DNA of 9,727 nt from an uncultured Mycoplasmatota bacterium. GTDB lineage: Bacteria; Bacillota_I; Bacilli_A; RF39; UBA660. Below are positions 1 to 7,068 of the stretch, in pieces (position 1 is the stretch's first letter; every line of letters begins with the position of its first letter). A program made the translations under genes and the position numbers. The notes under the pieces were generated by a model. It did no database searches and was not told the origin of the DNA. It saw only the letters and a list, made by a program, of their open reading frames with translations. Location: NCBI GenBank assembly GCA_900557185.1, contig USRP01000031.1, positions 1-9,727 on the forward strand. The letters run 5' to 3'.

Positions 1-173
1 AATTTATTAATGTTGATTTTTCTTTACTTTTTAAGCATATAAAAAAGTTAAAAGATATTAAATTACAAGAAATAAATAAAAGAATTAAAACAGTCAAAGA
101 GTTAGATGTAAATGAAAAATTACAGATATATGAGCGAAATTTAGATAAAAAAATAAAAAATGTATTGGAATAA
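1..173 (+). CDS. C-terminal end of an unidentified protein (5' end outside the window)
   Basis: An open frame enters from the left edge (first complete codon at base 3) and runs 56 codons to a TAA at 171-173, with no in-frame ATG, so it is the tail of a longer gene. The visible part is very rich in Lys, Ile, Leu and Glu with regular hydrophobic spacing, which suggests one or two amphipathic helices or a short coiled coil. The pattern weakly recalls the helical C-terminus of bacterial DNA primase (DnaG), but no diagnostic motif is present, so that is only a guess. I see no convincing terminator between this stop and the next gene's promoter at 192-220. Confidence 0.6.
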   Translation, partial: FINVDFSLLFKHIKKLKDIKLQEINKRIKTVKELDVNEKLQIYERNLDKKIKNVLE

Positions 174-191
174 ATGTCAATTAGGTGTCTT

Positions 192-220
192 TTGATAAAA
201 TAAATATAGTAATTTATAAA
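192..220 (+). promoter_or_regulatory. Sigma-A-type promoter of the Nudix gene
   Basis: TTGATA at 192-197, a 17-base spacer, then TATAAA at 215-220. Transcription would start near 227, giving a leader of about 27 bases. Unlike most other promoters here it has no TGn extension but does have a good -35. Predicted from sequence only. Confidence 0.6.
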
Positions 221-225
221 TTTTT

Positions 226-242
226 TTGATAACATGTATCAA
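226..242. promoter_or_regulatory. Perfect dyad in the Nudix leader, possible operator
   Basis: TTGATA at 226-231 and its exact inverse TATCAA at 237-242 flank the 5-base centre ACATG. The dyad covers the predicted transcription start and touches the ribosome binding site (AAGGTG, 241-246). It could be a repressor site or a weak leader hairpin. Thirteen of its bases (229-241) recur in inverted orientation at 9313-9325, over the promoter of the Fic-like gene. Confidence 0.35.
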
Positions 243-253
243 GGTGATATAGT

Positions 254-709
254 ATGCAAGAAGCAATGAATAGACAATTTTGTGCTTCCGTCTTTATTAT
301 TAATCCAGAAAATTTAAAAATTTTATTAGTACATCATAAAAAGTTTAAAAAATGGGTACAACCTGGAGGGCATATAGAAGCAGGTGAAGCCCCAGAAGAG
401 ACTGCTGTACGTGAAGTTTTTGAAGAGACGGGAATGAAAGTGAAATTACTTGGAGAACATTTTCCAAGAGAAAATGACTTTATTAAGCCAATGGGAATTC
501 AATGTAATCGTAATTTATTAGGAGAAATACATATTGATATTTTATATGCAGGTGTTCCTAAAGACTCAGTAGAAGTAAAAATCAATACAGAAGAAAATGA
601 TGGTGTTAATTGGTTTTCAAGAGCAGAGTTAGAACATTTAAATGTCTTCCCTGATATTTTAATTACAATGGATCATATTTTAAAAACATATTTTCATCAA
701 GAAGGATAA
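254..709 (+). CDS. Nudix (MutT-like) hydrolase
   Basis: This 151-residue protein hydrolyses a nucleoside diphosphate linked to some other moiety, with Mg2+ or Mn2+, in the cytoplasm. The Nudix box GX5EX7REUXEEXGU is complete: G39, E45, R53-E54-V55, E57-E58 and G60-M61. The metal-binding glutamates are therefore intact, and the length is normal for a single-domain member. The start at 254 is favoured over Met5 by AGGTG at 242-246, 7 bases upstream. It has its own promoter and terminator and appears monocistronic. Substrate cannot be read from the sequence: 8-oxo-dGTP cleansing, other NTP/dNTP clearance or mRNA cap-type pyrophosphohydrolysis are all possible. The family call is firm and the substrate is unknown. 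Confidence 0.93.
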   Translation: MQEAMNRQFCASVFIINPENLKILLVHHKKFKKWVQPGGHIEAGEAPEETAVREVFEETGMKVKLLGEHFPRENDFIKPMGIQCNRNLLGEIHIDILYAGVPKDSVEVKINTEENDGVNWFSRAELEHLNVFPDILITMDHILKTYFHQEG

Positions 710-723
710 TCAATCCTTTTTTT
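702..723 (+). terminator. Intrinsic terminator of the Nudix gene
   Basis: AAGGAT (702-707) pairs with ATCCTT (713-718) around a 5-base loop, and the T run continues to 723. The stop codon TAA (707-709) lies in the stem and loop. Confidence 0.75.
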
Positions 724-786
724 GTAAATAAAAAATATCGTATAGGTTTACTTTTTAAGGTTAAAAATAACGGAAAATAAAAAATA

Positions 787-816
787 TTTACATGTTTATA
801 AAAATTGTGGTATAAT
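787..816 (+). promoter_or_regulatory. typA promoter with extended -10
   Basis: TTTACA at 787-792, an 18-base spacer, and a perfect TATAAT at 811-816 preceded by TG at 808-809 (TGnTATAAT). The start of transcription near 823 lies downstream of the in-frame TTG at 805, which rules that codon out as the translation start. Confidence 0.8.
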
Positions 817-843
817 AGCTCAGGCCAAAAAGGGAGTGTTTTT

Positions 844-2655
844 ATGAAAGAAATTAGAAATATTGCGATTATTGCTCACGTAGACCATGGAAAGACTACT
901 TTAGTAGATCAATTATTAAAAATGTCGGGAACATTTCGTGAAAACGAAGAAGTAGGAAGTATGGATTCAAATGCCTTAGAACAAGAAAGAGGTATTACCA
1001 TTCTGGCAAAAACAACGGCAATTGATTATAAAGGAGTACGTATTAATATTTTAGATACACCAGGACATGCTGACTTTGGTGGAGAAGTAGAACGTATTAT
1101 GAATATGGTAGATGGTGTATTACTTGTAGTAGATGCTTATGAAGGTACTATGCCACAAACTCGTTTTGTATTGAAAAAAGCTTTAGAAGCACACGTAACT
1201 CCAATTGTTGTTGTAAATAAAATCGATAAACCATCAGCACGTCCAACAGAAGTTGTTGACGAAGTAATGGATTTATTTATTGAATTAGGGGCAGATATTG
1301 AACAATTAGAATTCCCTGTTATTTATACAAGTGCATTAGCAGGTACTTCTAGTTTAGATCCAGATGTTACTACACAAGAAAAAACAATGGATCCAATCTT
1401 AGATATGATTGTAAATTATATTCCAGCTCCAGATGTAAATGTAGATGGTGGATTACAATTTCAACCTGCTTTACTTGATTATAATGACTTCGTAGGAAGA
1501 ATTGGAATTGGTCGTGTAAAAAGAGGAACAGTAAAAGTAAATGAAATGGTTTCATGTGTTCGTTTAGATGGGTCAAAAAAGCAATTTAGAGTTCAAAAAA
1601 TATTTGGTTTCTTAGGATTAAAAAGAATTGAAGTAAAAGAAGCAAGTGCTGGTGATATTGTCGCAATTGCTGGACTTCCAGATATTGAAGTAGGAGAAAC
1701 AGTTTGTACAGTAGGACAAGAAGAAGCATTACCTTTACTTCATATTGATGAACCAACATTACAAATGACATTTGGAGTAAACTCTTCTCCATTTGCTGGA
1801 CGTGAGGGTAAATTATTAACTGCTCGTAAAATAGAAGAACGTTTACATAAAGAAACAGAACGTGATGTAAGTTTAAAAGTAGTTCCAAATCCAAATGATA
1901 GTGAATCATTTATTGTATCTGGACGTGGAGAATTACATTTATCTATTTTAATTGAAAATATGAGACGTGAAGGATTTGAATTACAAGTATCAAAACCAGA
2001 AGTTATTGTAAAAGAAATTGATGGTGTAAAATGTGAACCATTCGAAGATGTTACAGTAGAAGTTCCAGAAGAATACGTAGGATCAGTAATTGAATCATTG
2101 GGTAATCGTGAAGGTGAAATGATTAATATGAGTACTCATGGAAATCAAACACAACTTACTTATGTTGTTCCATCACGTGGATTAATTGGTTTTTCTATGG
2201 AATTTATGACTATGACAAAAGGGTATGGAATTTTAAGCCATACTTATAAAGAATATCGTAAACAAGCTTCACAACATGTAGGTCAAAGAAAAGCTGGAGT
2301 ATTAGTTTCTATGGAAAATGGAAAAGCTACAGCTTATGCTTTAGGACAATTAGAAGATCGTGGAATTATGTTTATTGAACCTGGTACTGATGTATATGAA
2401 GGTATGATTGTAGGAGAACATAGTCATGATAATGATTTGGCAGTTAACGTTGTAAAAGGTAAAAAATTAACAAATACACGTGCTGCAGGTAGTGATCATA
2501 CAGTTGTATTGAAAAGACCTCGTCAAATGACATTAGAAGTATGTTTAGATTATATTAATGAAGATGAATTAGTAGAAGTAACACCACAGTCTTTCCGTCT
2601 TAGAAAAAAGATCTTAAATACAAATGAAAGAAAAAAATACGATGCGAGAAAATAA
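844..2655 (+). CDS. typA: Translational GTPase TypA/BipA
   Basis: A 603-residue ribosome-associated GTPase of the EF-G/LepA superfamily, involved in ribosome assembly and in stress or cold growth. GTPase motifs appear in order: G1 AHVDHGKT (11-18), switch region ERGIT (48-52), G3 DTPGH (71-75) and G4 NKID (124-127), then a beta-barrel domain, EF-G-like domains III and V, and the TypA-specific C-terminal region. The length is typical. The open frame extends 13 codons upstream to a TTG at 805, but that codon overlaps the promoter; AGGGAG at 831-836 sits 7 bases before ATG 844, which gives the conserved N-terminus. It has its own promoter and terminator, so it is a single-gene unit. No Trp and no defects are seen. 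Identity is essentially certain. Confidence 0.98.
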   Translation: MKEIRNIAIIAHVDHGKTTLVDQLLKMSGTFRENEEVGSMDSNALEQERGITILAKTTAIDYKGVRINILDTPGHADFGGEVERIMNMVDGVLLVVDAYEGTMPQTRFVLKKALEAHVTPIVVVNKIDKPSARPTEVVDEVMDLFIELGADIEQLEFPVIYTSALAGTSSLDPDVTTQEKTMDPILDMIVNYIPAPDVNVDGGLQFQPALLDYNDFVGRIGIGRVKRGTVKVNEMVSCVRLDGSKKQFRVQKIFGFLGLKRIEVKEASAGDIVAIAGLPDIEVGETVCTVGQEEALPLLHIDEPTLQMTFGVNSSPFAGREGKLLTARKIEERLHKETERDVSLKVVPNPNDSESFIVSGRGELHLSILIENMRREGFELQVSKPEVIVKEIDGVKCEPFEDVTVEVPEEYVGSVIESLGNREGEMINMSTHGNQTQLTYVVPSRGLIGFSMEFMTMTKGYGILSHTYKEYRKQASQHVGQRKAGVLVSMENGKATAYALGQLEDRGIMFIEPGTDVYEGMIVGEHSHDNDLAVNVVKGKKLTNTRAAGSDHTVVLKRPRQMTLEVCLDYINEDELVEVTPQSFRLRKKILNTNERKKYDARK

Positions 2656-2678
2656 ACTATCTTTTTGATAGTTTTTTT
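2654..2678 (+). terminator. Intrinsic terminator of typA
   Basis: AAACTATC (2654-2661) pairs with GATAGTTT (2667-2674) around a TTTTT loop, with T continuing to 2678. The stem begins inside the typA stop codon (2653-2655), and the T tract ends on the T of the next promoter's TG. Confidence 0.85.
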
Positions 2679-2686
2679 GTTATACT
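2678..2686 (+). promoter_or_regulatory. Extended -10 promoter of the membrane-protein gene
   Basis: TG at 2678-2679, one base, then TATACT at 2681-2686. No acceptable -35 is visible, since the bases 17-18 upstream are the typA terminator stem. Transcription would start near 2693, directly before the AGGAGG site (2694-2699). Confidence 0.55.
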
Positions 2687-2705
2687 GAATCATAGGAGGG
2701 TGTGT

Positions 2706-3380
2706 ATGAAAAAGGGAATTATTATTGCCTTAGTTGCAGTCATCGTCGTTGCTTTAGGTGCATTTGGAGGTTACTATTACTATGAAAACTATGTGAAAGA
2801 AGAGCCAAAAGAAGAAGAAAAGACACCTGAGAAAGAACAAGAACCAGAAGAAGAAACAGTGAAAGAATGGACAGATGAAGAAGTACAAGAGATTTTATCA
2901 CTTTTTTTTGAAAACACTGGTATGACCAATGCGACATCTACGAAAGATATGACTGATAGTGAAGTATTTACATCCATTGCATATATGATTTTCTTCGATT
3001 TAGACGAAGAAGAATATGGTGTAGTAACAGGAGATGAAACAGGAAATGTATATGCGAAATCAATTCCACTTTCATCTATTCAAAAGCTAGCAAAACAATA
3101 CTTTAATCGCGATAATTTTATATATCCAGGGGATAATATATTTAAATATGATGAAAGTGCTCAAGTTTATCGTAGTTCCACTACTTTTGGTTTAACAGGA
3201 CCATCACCATATTATGTAGTGCAAAATGTAGATAGAAATAAAACAGAATATACTGTTACATTATTGGAAACTTATTCAGATGATATGAAAGCCCAAATGC
3301 CTCAATTACAAGATGTTACATATACTGTACAAATGCACTGTGACAATGAAATTTGTTATCCAGTTTCTTGGACAAAATAA
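2706..3380 (+). CDS. Single-pass membrane protein of unknown function
   Basis: A 224-residue protein I do not recognise. It begins MKKG, followed by a strongly hydrophobic segment of about 22 residues (4-26) ending in a Tyr run, which is a signal anchor. Next comes a Glu/Lys/Pro-rich linker (about 30-57), then a predicted extracytoplasmic domain (about 58-224) with no motif I can name. Two Cys near the C-terminus are separated by four residues (CDNEIC). There is no lipobox, so it should stay membrane-tethered rather than lipidated. The start is 2706, not the in-frame GTG at 2700, because that GTG is the end of the AGGAGGG ribosome site (2694-2700), 6 bases from ATG. It is monocistronic, between two terminators. 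Real gene: sure. Function: unknown. Confidence 0.85.
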   Translation: MKKGIIIALVAVIVVALGAFGGYYYYENYVKEEPKEEEKTPEKEQEPEEETVKEWTDEEVQEILSLFFENTGMTNATSTKDMTDSEVFTSIAYMIFFDLDEEEYGVVTGDETGNVYAKSIPLSSIQKLAKQYFNRDNFIYPGDNIFKYDESAQVYRSSTTFGLTGPSPYYVVQNVDRNKTEYTVTLLETYSDDMKAQMPQLQDVTYTVQMHCDNEICYPVSWTK

Positions 3381-3390
3381 TAATTTTATG

Positions 3391-3425
3391 AAAACTTTTA
3401 TTCCTTGCTTGAATAAAAGTTTTTT
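3391..3425 (+). terminator. Strong intrinsic terminator after the membrane-protein gene
   Basis: A perfect 13-bp stem, 3391-3403 with 3411-3423, with loop CTTGCTT and T to 3425. Because the arms begin with A and end with T it is also symmetrical, but the nearest - strand gene is far away, so it serves the + strand. Confidence 0.88.
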
Positions 3426-3437
3426 GTATGATAGAAT
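3409..3437 (+). promoter_or_regulatory. ucpA promoter embedded in the preceding terminator
   Basis: TTGAAT at 3409-3414, a 17-base spacer and TAGAAT at 3432-3437 with TG at 3429-3430 (TGaTAGAAT). The -35 lies in the loop and 3' arm of the preceding terminator. Transcription from about 3444 keeps the GGAG ribosome site (3447-3450) in the mRNA. A nearer TATAAT at 3441-3446 fits less well because its transcript would lack GGAG. Confidence 0.6.
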
Positions 3438-3458
3438 GACTATAATGGAGATGATAAG

Positions 3459-4247
3459 GTGAAATTAGAGAATAAAATTGCGGTTGTAACTGGGGGAGCT
3501 ATGGGAAATGGCGCTGGAATTGTAGAAGTATTTGCAAAATATAAAGCACGTGTTATCATCTTTGATTATAGTGATAAAATTGCTAGTGCCATTCAAGATT
3601 TTAGAAATAAAGGATATGATGTAGCTGGATATAAAGTAGATATCAGAGATGCTAGAAGAGTAAAGTTATGTGTTGATGATATTATAAAACGTTATGGACA
3701 TATTGATATTTTAGTGAATAATGCTGGAGTTGCTAAATTAGTACCATTTGTAGAAATGTCAGATGAAATCAGAGACTTTCACTTTGATATTAATATTAAA
3801 GGTACTTGGAATGTAACAAAATCAGTTGTTCCATATATGCAAAAACAAAAATATGGTAAAATTGTAAACTTATCTAGTGTAACAGGACCAATGGTTGCCG
3901 ATGCAGGTGAAGTCGCATACGCAACAACAAAATCAGCCTTAATTGGATTTACGAAAGGATTGGCACGTGAACTTGTCGACGATCATATCAATGTCAATGC
4001 CATTATGCCAGGTTATATTATGACACCTATGGTAGATGGAATTGCAAAAGACAGTAATGCCAATGATCCAGAATCAGTAGTAAAAGGAATTGCTGAAGGA
4101 ATTCCAATGGGAAGACTTGGAACAATTCAAGAACTAGGTGAATTAGCAGCCTTTCTAGCAAGTGATGAATCAAGCTATATTACAGGTCAAGGAATCGTTA
4201 TTGATGGTGGTTCTACACTTCCAGAAACAAAATCAGTTGGAGCTTAA
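3459..4247 (+). CDS. ucpA: Short-chain dehydrogenase/reductase, UcpA type
   Basis: A 262-residue cytoplasmic oxidoreductase with the classical SDR Rossmann fold. Visible: glycine motif TGGAMGNGAG (11-20), acidic D36 at the end of beta-2 favouring NAD(H), NNAG (87-90), and the catalytic tetrad N112, S140, Y154, K158 (YATTK). Long stretches such as SDEIRDFHFDINIKG, SSVTG.MVAD.GE.AYA and a C-terminus ending DGGSTLPETKSVGA match what I remember of Escherichia coli UcpA, whose natural substrate is poorly defined. Translation begins with GTG at 3459, 8 bases after GGAG; this gives the standard SDR N-terminus. Single-gene unit with its own promoter and terminator. SDR identity is certain; the UcpA subfamily is very likely; substrate unknown. 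Confidence 0.92.
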   Translation: MKLENKIAVVTGGAMGNGAGIVEVFAKYKARVIIFDYSDKIASAIQDFRNKGYDVAGYKVDIRDARRVKLCVDDIIKRYGHIDILVNNAGVAKLVPFVEMSDEIRDFHFDINIKGTWNVTKSVVPYMQKQKYGKIVNLSSVTGPMVADAGEVAYATTKSALIGFTKGLARELVDDHINVNAIMPGYIMTPMVDGIAKDSNANDPESVVKGIAEGIPMGRLGTIQELGELAAFLASDESSYITGQGIVIDGGSTLPETKSVGA

Positions 4248-4253
4248 AAGAAT

Positions 4254-4280
4254 AAAAAGGTTCGTAAAGAATCTTTTTTT
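4254..4280 (+). terminator. Intrinsic terminator of ucpA
   Basis: AAAAGGTTC (4255-4263) pairs with GAATCTTTT (4269-4277), including one G-U pair, around loop GTAAA; T continues to 4280. The next promoter's TG starts 2 bases later. Confidence 0.8.
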
Positions 4281-4281
4281 A

Positions 4282-4290
4282 TGGTACAAT
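4282..4290 (+). promoter_or_regulatory. Extended -10 promoter of the ABC-F gene
   Basis: TG at 4282-4283, one base, then TACAAT at 4285-4290. Only a poor -35 is present (TTCGTA at 4261-4266, within the terminator). Transcription would begin near 4297, just before the AAGGAGG site at 4301-4307. Confidence 0.55.
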
Positions 4291-4314
4291 ATTGCAGGTA
4301 AAGGAGGTGAGTAA

Positions 4315-5931
4315 ATGTACGGAGAACATATGAATTTAAAATTTCATCTAGAAACAATTTACGATGATGCATCATTTCGTATTGAAAATAAAGATAAAGT
4401 AGGAATTGTTGGTGTCAATGGTGCAGGTAAGACAACTTTATTTAAAGTCATATTAAAGAAAGAAGAATTAAATCAAGGAAAAATTGTCATTCCAAGAAAT
4501 ACTAGAATTGGGTATTTACCTCAAGAAATTGTTCTAGAAGATAAAGATATAACTGTATTTGATTATCTACTGGGTGCTCGTCCAATAGAAAAATTAAATA
4601 AAAAATTAGAACAACTATATATAGATGTAGCTATTACCGTGGGAAAAGAACAGGATAAACTATTAAAAGAAATTAGTAAAACACAAGAAAAATTAGAATA
4701 TTACGATTGTTATGAAGCGGAGAGTATACTATTTACAATTATTAGTAATATGAATATAGATAGTGAATTGTTAGATATGAAATTAAAAGATTTATCAGGT
4801 GGACAAAAATCAAAAATCGCATTTGCTCATCTTCTATATTCTGCTCCGGAAATAATGCTTTTAGATGAACCAACCAACCATTTGGATACTACCACGAGAG
4901 ATTATATTACGAATTATTTAAAAAATTATAAAGGAATGGTCTTAATCATTTCTCACGATGTATCGTTTTTAAATGCCATTGTGAATAAAATTATGCATAT
5001 AGATAAAGTAAGTCATAAAATTGAGATGTATCGTGGAAATTATAGTGATTATTTAAAAAAGAGTACGAAACAAAAAGAATTAAAAGAAAGATTGATTGAA
5101 CAACAGGAAAAAGAAGTGGCAAAATTAAGAGAGTTTGTTTTACAATATTCTAATTCTTCTGGAAAAAGAAAGAGAATTGCTGAAAGTAGAGAAAAATTAC
5201 TAGCAAAAAAAGAAAAGGAAATGTTAGAACGTGATAAGACATATAAACGAGTAAAACTCCGTTTACAACCAGAAAAGGAAGGTTCTAAGATACCACTTAA
5301 AGTAAATAATATTTCTTTTGGATATCCAAACTCTAAAGAATTAATCCATAATTTATCGTTTTTAATCAATAAAAAAGAAAGATTTTTAATTGTTGGAGAA
5401 AATGGTGTAGGAAAAAGTACTTTGCTGAAATTGTTAGTAGGAAAATTAAAACCATTGGAAGGAAATATTTGGTATGGTAGTAAGACAGATATGGCTTATT
5501 ATGCACAGGAACAAGAAACATTAGACTTAGATAAAACAGTCTTAGAAAACGTTGAAAACCAATCCTATACGGAAAAAGAACTGAGAACGATCCTCGGAAG
5601 TTTCTTATTTCATGGGGATGATGTATTTAAAAAAGTAGCTGTTTTATCTCCTGGAGAAAAAGCGAGAATTGCTCTTTGTCAGGTTATGTTAAAAAGAGCC
5701 AACTTACTGTTACTAGATGAACCAACCAACCATCTAGATCCAGAAACACAGGAATTGATTGGGGAAAACTTTAAAAACTATGAAGGTGGTATTATTTTAG
5801 TAAGCCACAATCCAAGCTTTGTAGAAGCAATTGGAATAGATCGTATGTTGATTTTACCTCAGGGAAAGATAACCAATTATTCTAAAGAATTATTAGAGTA
5901 TTATTACAAATTAAATACAACACAAAAATAG
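4315..5931 (+). CDS. ABC-F family ATPase (ribosome-acting)
   Basis: A 538-residue soluble protein with two ABC ATPase domains and no membrane segment, as in ABC-F factors that bind the ribosomal E site. Domain 1: Walker A GVNGAGKTT (33-41), signature LSGGQ (160-164), Walker B D184 with catalytic E185. A Lys/Glu-rich helical linker (about 245-325) is the P-site tRNA interaction motif region. Domain 2: Walker A GENGVGKST (361-369), variant signature LSPGE (444-448), Walker B D468 with E469. Both glutamates are intact, so it should be active. AAGGAGGTGAG lies 7 bases before ATG 4315, which selects this start over Met6. It may be a housekeeping translation factor or an antibiotic-resistance (ribosome-protection) member; sequence reading cannot decide. 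Its stop lies inside the terminator shared with the opposing ligase gene. Confidence 0.94.
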   Translation: MYGEHMNLKFHLETIYDDASFRIENKDKVGIVGVNGAGKTTLFKVILKKEELNQGKIVIPRNTRIGYLPQEIVLEDKDITVFDYLLGARPIEKLNKKLEQLYIDVAITVGKEQDKLLKEISKTQEKLEYYDCYEAESILFTIISNMNIDSELLDMKLKDLSGGQKSKIAFAHLLYSAPEIMLLDEPTNHLDTTTRDYITNYLKNYKGMVLIISHDVSFLNAIVNKIMHIDKVSHKIEMYRGNYSDYLKKSTKQKELKERLIEQQEKEVAKLREFVLQYSNSSGKRKRIAESREKLLAKKEKEMLERDKTYKRVKLRLQPEKEGSKIPLKVNNISFGYPNSKELIHNLSFLINKKERFLIVGENGVGKSTLLKLLVGKLKPLEGNIWYGSKTDMAYYAQEQETLDLDKTVLENVENQSYTEKELRTILGSFLFHGDDVFKKVAVLSPGEKARIALCQVMLKRANLLLLDEPTNHLDPETQELIGENFKNYEGGIILVSHNPSFVEAIGIDRMLILPQGKITNYSKELLEYYYKLNTTQK

Positions 5932-5960
5932 AAAGGTTATTTACGCTTTCTATTTTTTTT
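5924..5960. terminator. Bidirectional terminator between the ABC-F and ligase genes
   Basis: A 12-bp perfect stem, AAAAATAGAAAG (5924-5935) with CTTTCTATTTTT (5946-5957), and a 10-base loop. T runs to 5960 on the + strand; five T (5928-5924) follow the stem on the - strand. The ABC-F stop (5929-5931) is in one arm and the ligase stop (5937-5939) in the loop. Confidence 0.85.
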
Positions 5961-6950
5961 GTAGGCATTTTCAATTAAAATAGAGACTAACTTTGAATAA
6001 GATATTCCATCAGCAATACATAATTGTGGATACATACTGACTTTTGTAAAGCCTGGAAGTGTATTTATTTCATTCAAATATATTTGATGTTCATCTTCTT
6101 GATAAAAGAAGTCAATTCTAGCAAGCTCAGAACATTCTAATAACTGAAATGCTTCTTTGGCTATCTTTCTAATTTCTTCTTTGACATCAGTTGATATATC
6201 AGCATTAATTTGCGTATAGGATTGGTTGTTTTCGTATTTCGCATCGTAATCATAGAAAGAATTGGCTGAAAAAATTTCTCCCACTGAAGATACGTGAATA
6301 TCTTTTGTTTCTAATACCGCACATTCTAATTCGTGGGCATGTATAAACTTTTCCACAAGTAATTTATGATCGAACTGAAAAGCATGATTAATAGCTTTGA
6401 TACATTCTTTTCGATTATTCGCAACTTCAATCCCAATCGAAGAACCACCACGAGCTGGTTTAATAATCATTGGATAACCAATTTTGTGTTCTAATTCTTT
6501 GATAGAATATTTATGCTTGCTAATGGTTATATAAGGAACAACTGGAATATTGTGTTCTTTTAATAATTCTTTGGTGCATACTTTATCAAAACAAAGGGCA
6601 CTACTTTGCAAATTACATCCTACACAAGGGACGTTTAATAATGTACATAATCCTTGAATACATCCATTTTCTCCATAGGCACCATGTAACATCGGAAAGA
6701 CAACATCATATTGTTGTAGCTCATGACAGATATTTTCAATTTTATCGTCTTGATGTTTATCTACCCATGAATGATGAAAGATGGACTCAAAATCTTGATC
6801 AAAACGATACCATTCATTCTTTTCATCTATATATATGGAATGAACATCGTATTTTTTGTAATTAATTTCACGAAGTACAGACTCTGCAGAGTGACAAGAA
6901 ACAATATGTTCTGTAGAAGCAGTACCAAATAAAACAACAACTTTCTTCAA
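5937..6950 (-). CDS. ddl: D-alanine--D-alanine ligase (Ddl/Van ligase family)
   Basis: A 337-residue ATP-grasp ligase joining two D-alanines (or D-Ala with another residue) for the peptidoglycan stem peptide, in the cytoplasm. Visible: N-terminal GTASTEHIVS with E14; LHGAYGENG (88-96); ATP-loop PARGGSSIG (165-173); omega-loop FYDYDAKY (232-239), whose last Tyr corresponds to Y216 of E. coli DdlB; Mg-binding ARID (277-280) and NEIN (293-296). FYDY.AKY favours D-Ala-D-Ala, but the VGCNLQSSALC block (110-120) resembles the resistance (VanA/VanG-like) branch, so D-Ser or D-Lac acceptance is not excluded. I choose TTG at 6950: AGAGGTG (6966-6960) lies 9 bases upstream and gives MKKVVVLFG, the family N-terminus. 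An in-frame ATG at 6998 would add 16 unconserved residues. Divergent from cotJ. Confidence 0.92.
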   Translation of the reverse strand: MKKVVVLFGTASTEHIVSCHSAESVLREINYKKYDVHSIYIDEKNEWYRFDQDFESIFHHSWVDKHQDDKIENICHELQQYDVVFPMLHGAYGENGCIQGLCTLLNVPCVGCNLQSSALCFDKVCTKELLKEHNIPVVPYITISKHKYSIKELEHKIGYPMIIKPARGGSSIGIEVANNRKECIKAINHAFQFDHKLLVEKFIHAHELECAVLETKDIHVSSVGEIFSANSFYDYDAKYENNQSYTQINADISTDVKEEIRKIAKEAFQLLECSELARIDFFYQEDEHQIYLNEINTLPGFTKVSMYPQLCIADGISYSKLVSILIENAYKKNRKRK

Positions 6951-6968
6951 ATTTATTTTCACCTCTTT

Positions 6969-6998
6969 AATATAGTTTATGTAAAAAACTAAAGTCAT
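6969..6998 (-). promoter_or_regulatory. Possible promoter of the ligase gene
   Basis: On the - strand, ATGACT (6998-6993), an 18-base gap and TATATT (6974-6969). The predicted start (about 6962) falls inside the ribosome site (6966-6960), so this is only tentative. The -35 would overlap the rejected ATG start. Confidence 0.25.
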
Positions 6999-7020
6999 TG
7001 CCTACTTCTAGGTAGAAACC

Positions 7021-7030
7021 CATACATAAT
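7021..7030 (+). promoter_or_regulatory. Possible sigma-E -10 element of the cotJ operon
   Basis: CATACATAAT matches seven of eight bases of the sigma-E -10 as I remember it (CATACATT). B. subtilis cotJ is transcribed by sigma-E in the mother cell, which makes this placement plausible. The expected -35 about 14 bases upstream is weak. The same divergent gap holds a short dyad, TTCTA-GG-TAGAA, at 7006-7017. Confidence 0.4.
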
Positions 7031-7068
7031 AAGGTAAATCACATATGATAACGGTGAGGGGGTACATG

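Noticed and set aside
805..843. Upstream TTG start adding 13 residues to TypA.
   Set aside because: The codon overlaps the spacer of a clear promoter and precedes the predicted transcription start; AGGGAG fits ATG 844, which gives the conserved N-terminus.
1370..1909. Two antisense open frames inside typA (1370-1576 and 1586-1909).
   Set aside because: They have Leu/His/Tyr-rich low-complexity content produced by the complement of AT-rich coding, with no ribosome site or conserved motif; they are shadows of typA.
2740..2977. Antisense open frames over the membrane-protein gene.
   Set aside because: The Ser/Leu/Phe runs are the complement of the Glu/Lys-rich linker; no start signals are seen.
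3441..3446. Perfect TATAAT just before ucpA as its -10.
   Set aside because: Transcription would begin near 3453, after the GGAG site, leaving an almost leaderless mRNA; TTGAAT-17-TGaTAGAAT at 3409-3437 fits better. It could still be a secondary promoter.
5049..5369. Antisense open frame over the ABC-F linker.
   Set aside because: It mirrors the Lys/Glu-rich helical linker as Ser/Phe/Leu and has no ribosome site.
6641..6865. Plus-strand open frame antisense to the ligase gene.
   Set aside because: It is rich in His/Tyr as expected for a shadow and lacks a promoter or ribosome site; the opposite strand has full ligase motifs.
6951..6998. ATG at 6998 as the start of the D-Ala-D-Ala ligase.
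   Set aside because: The extra 16 residues are not family-like, there is no good ribosome site before it, and AGAGGTG precedes the TTG at 6950, which yields MKKVVVLFG.
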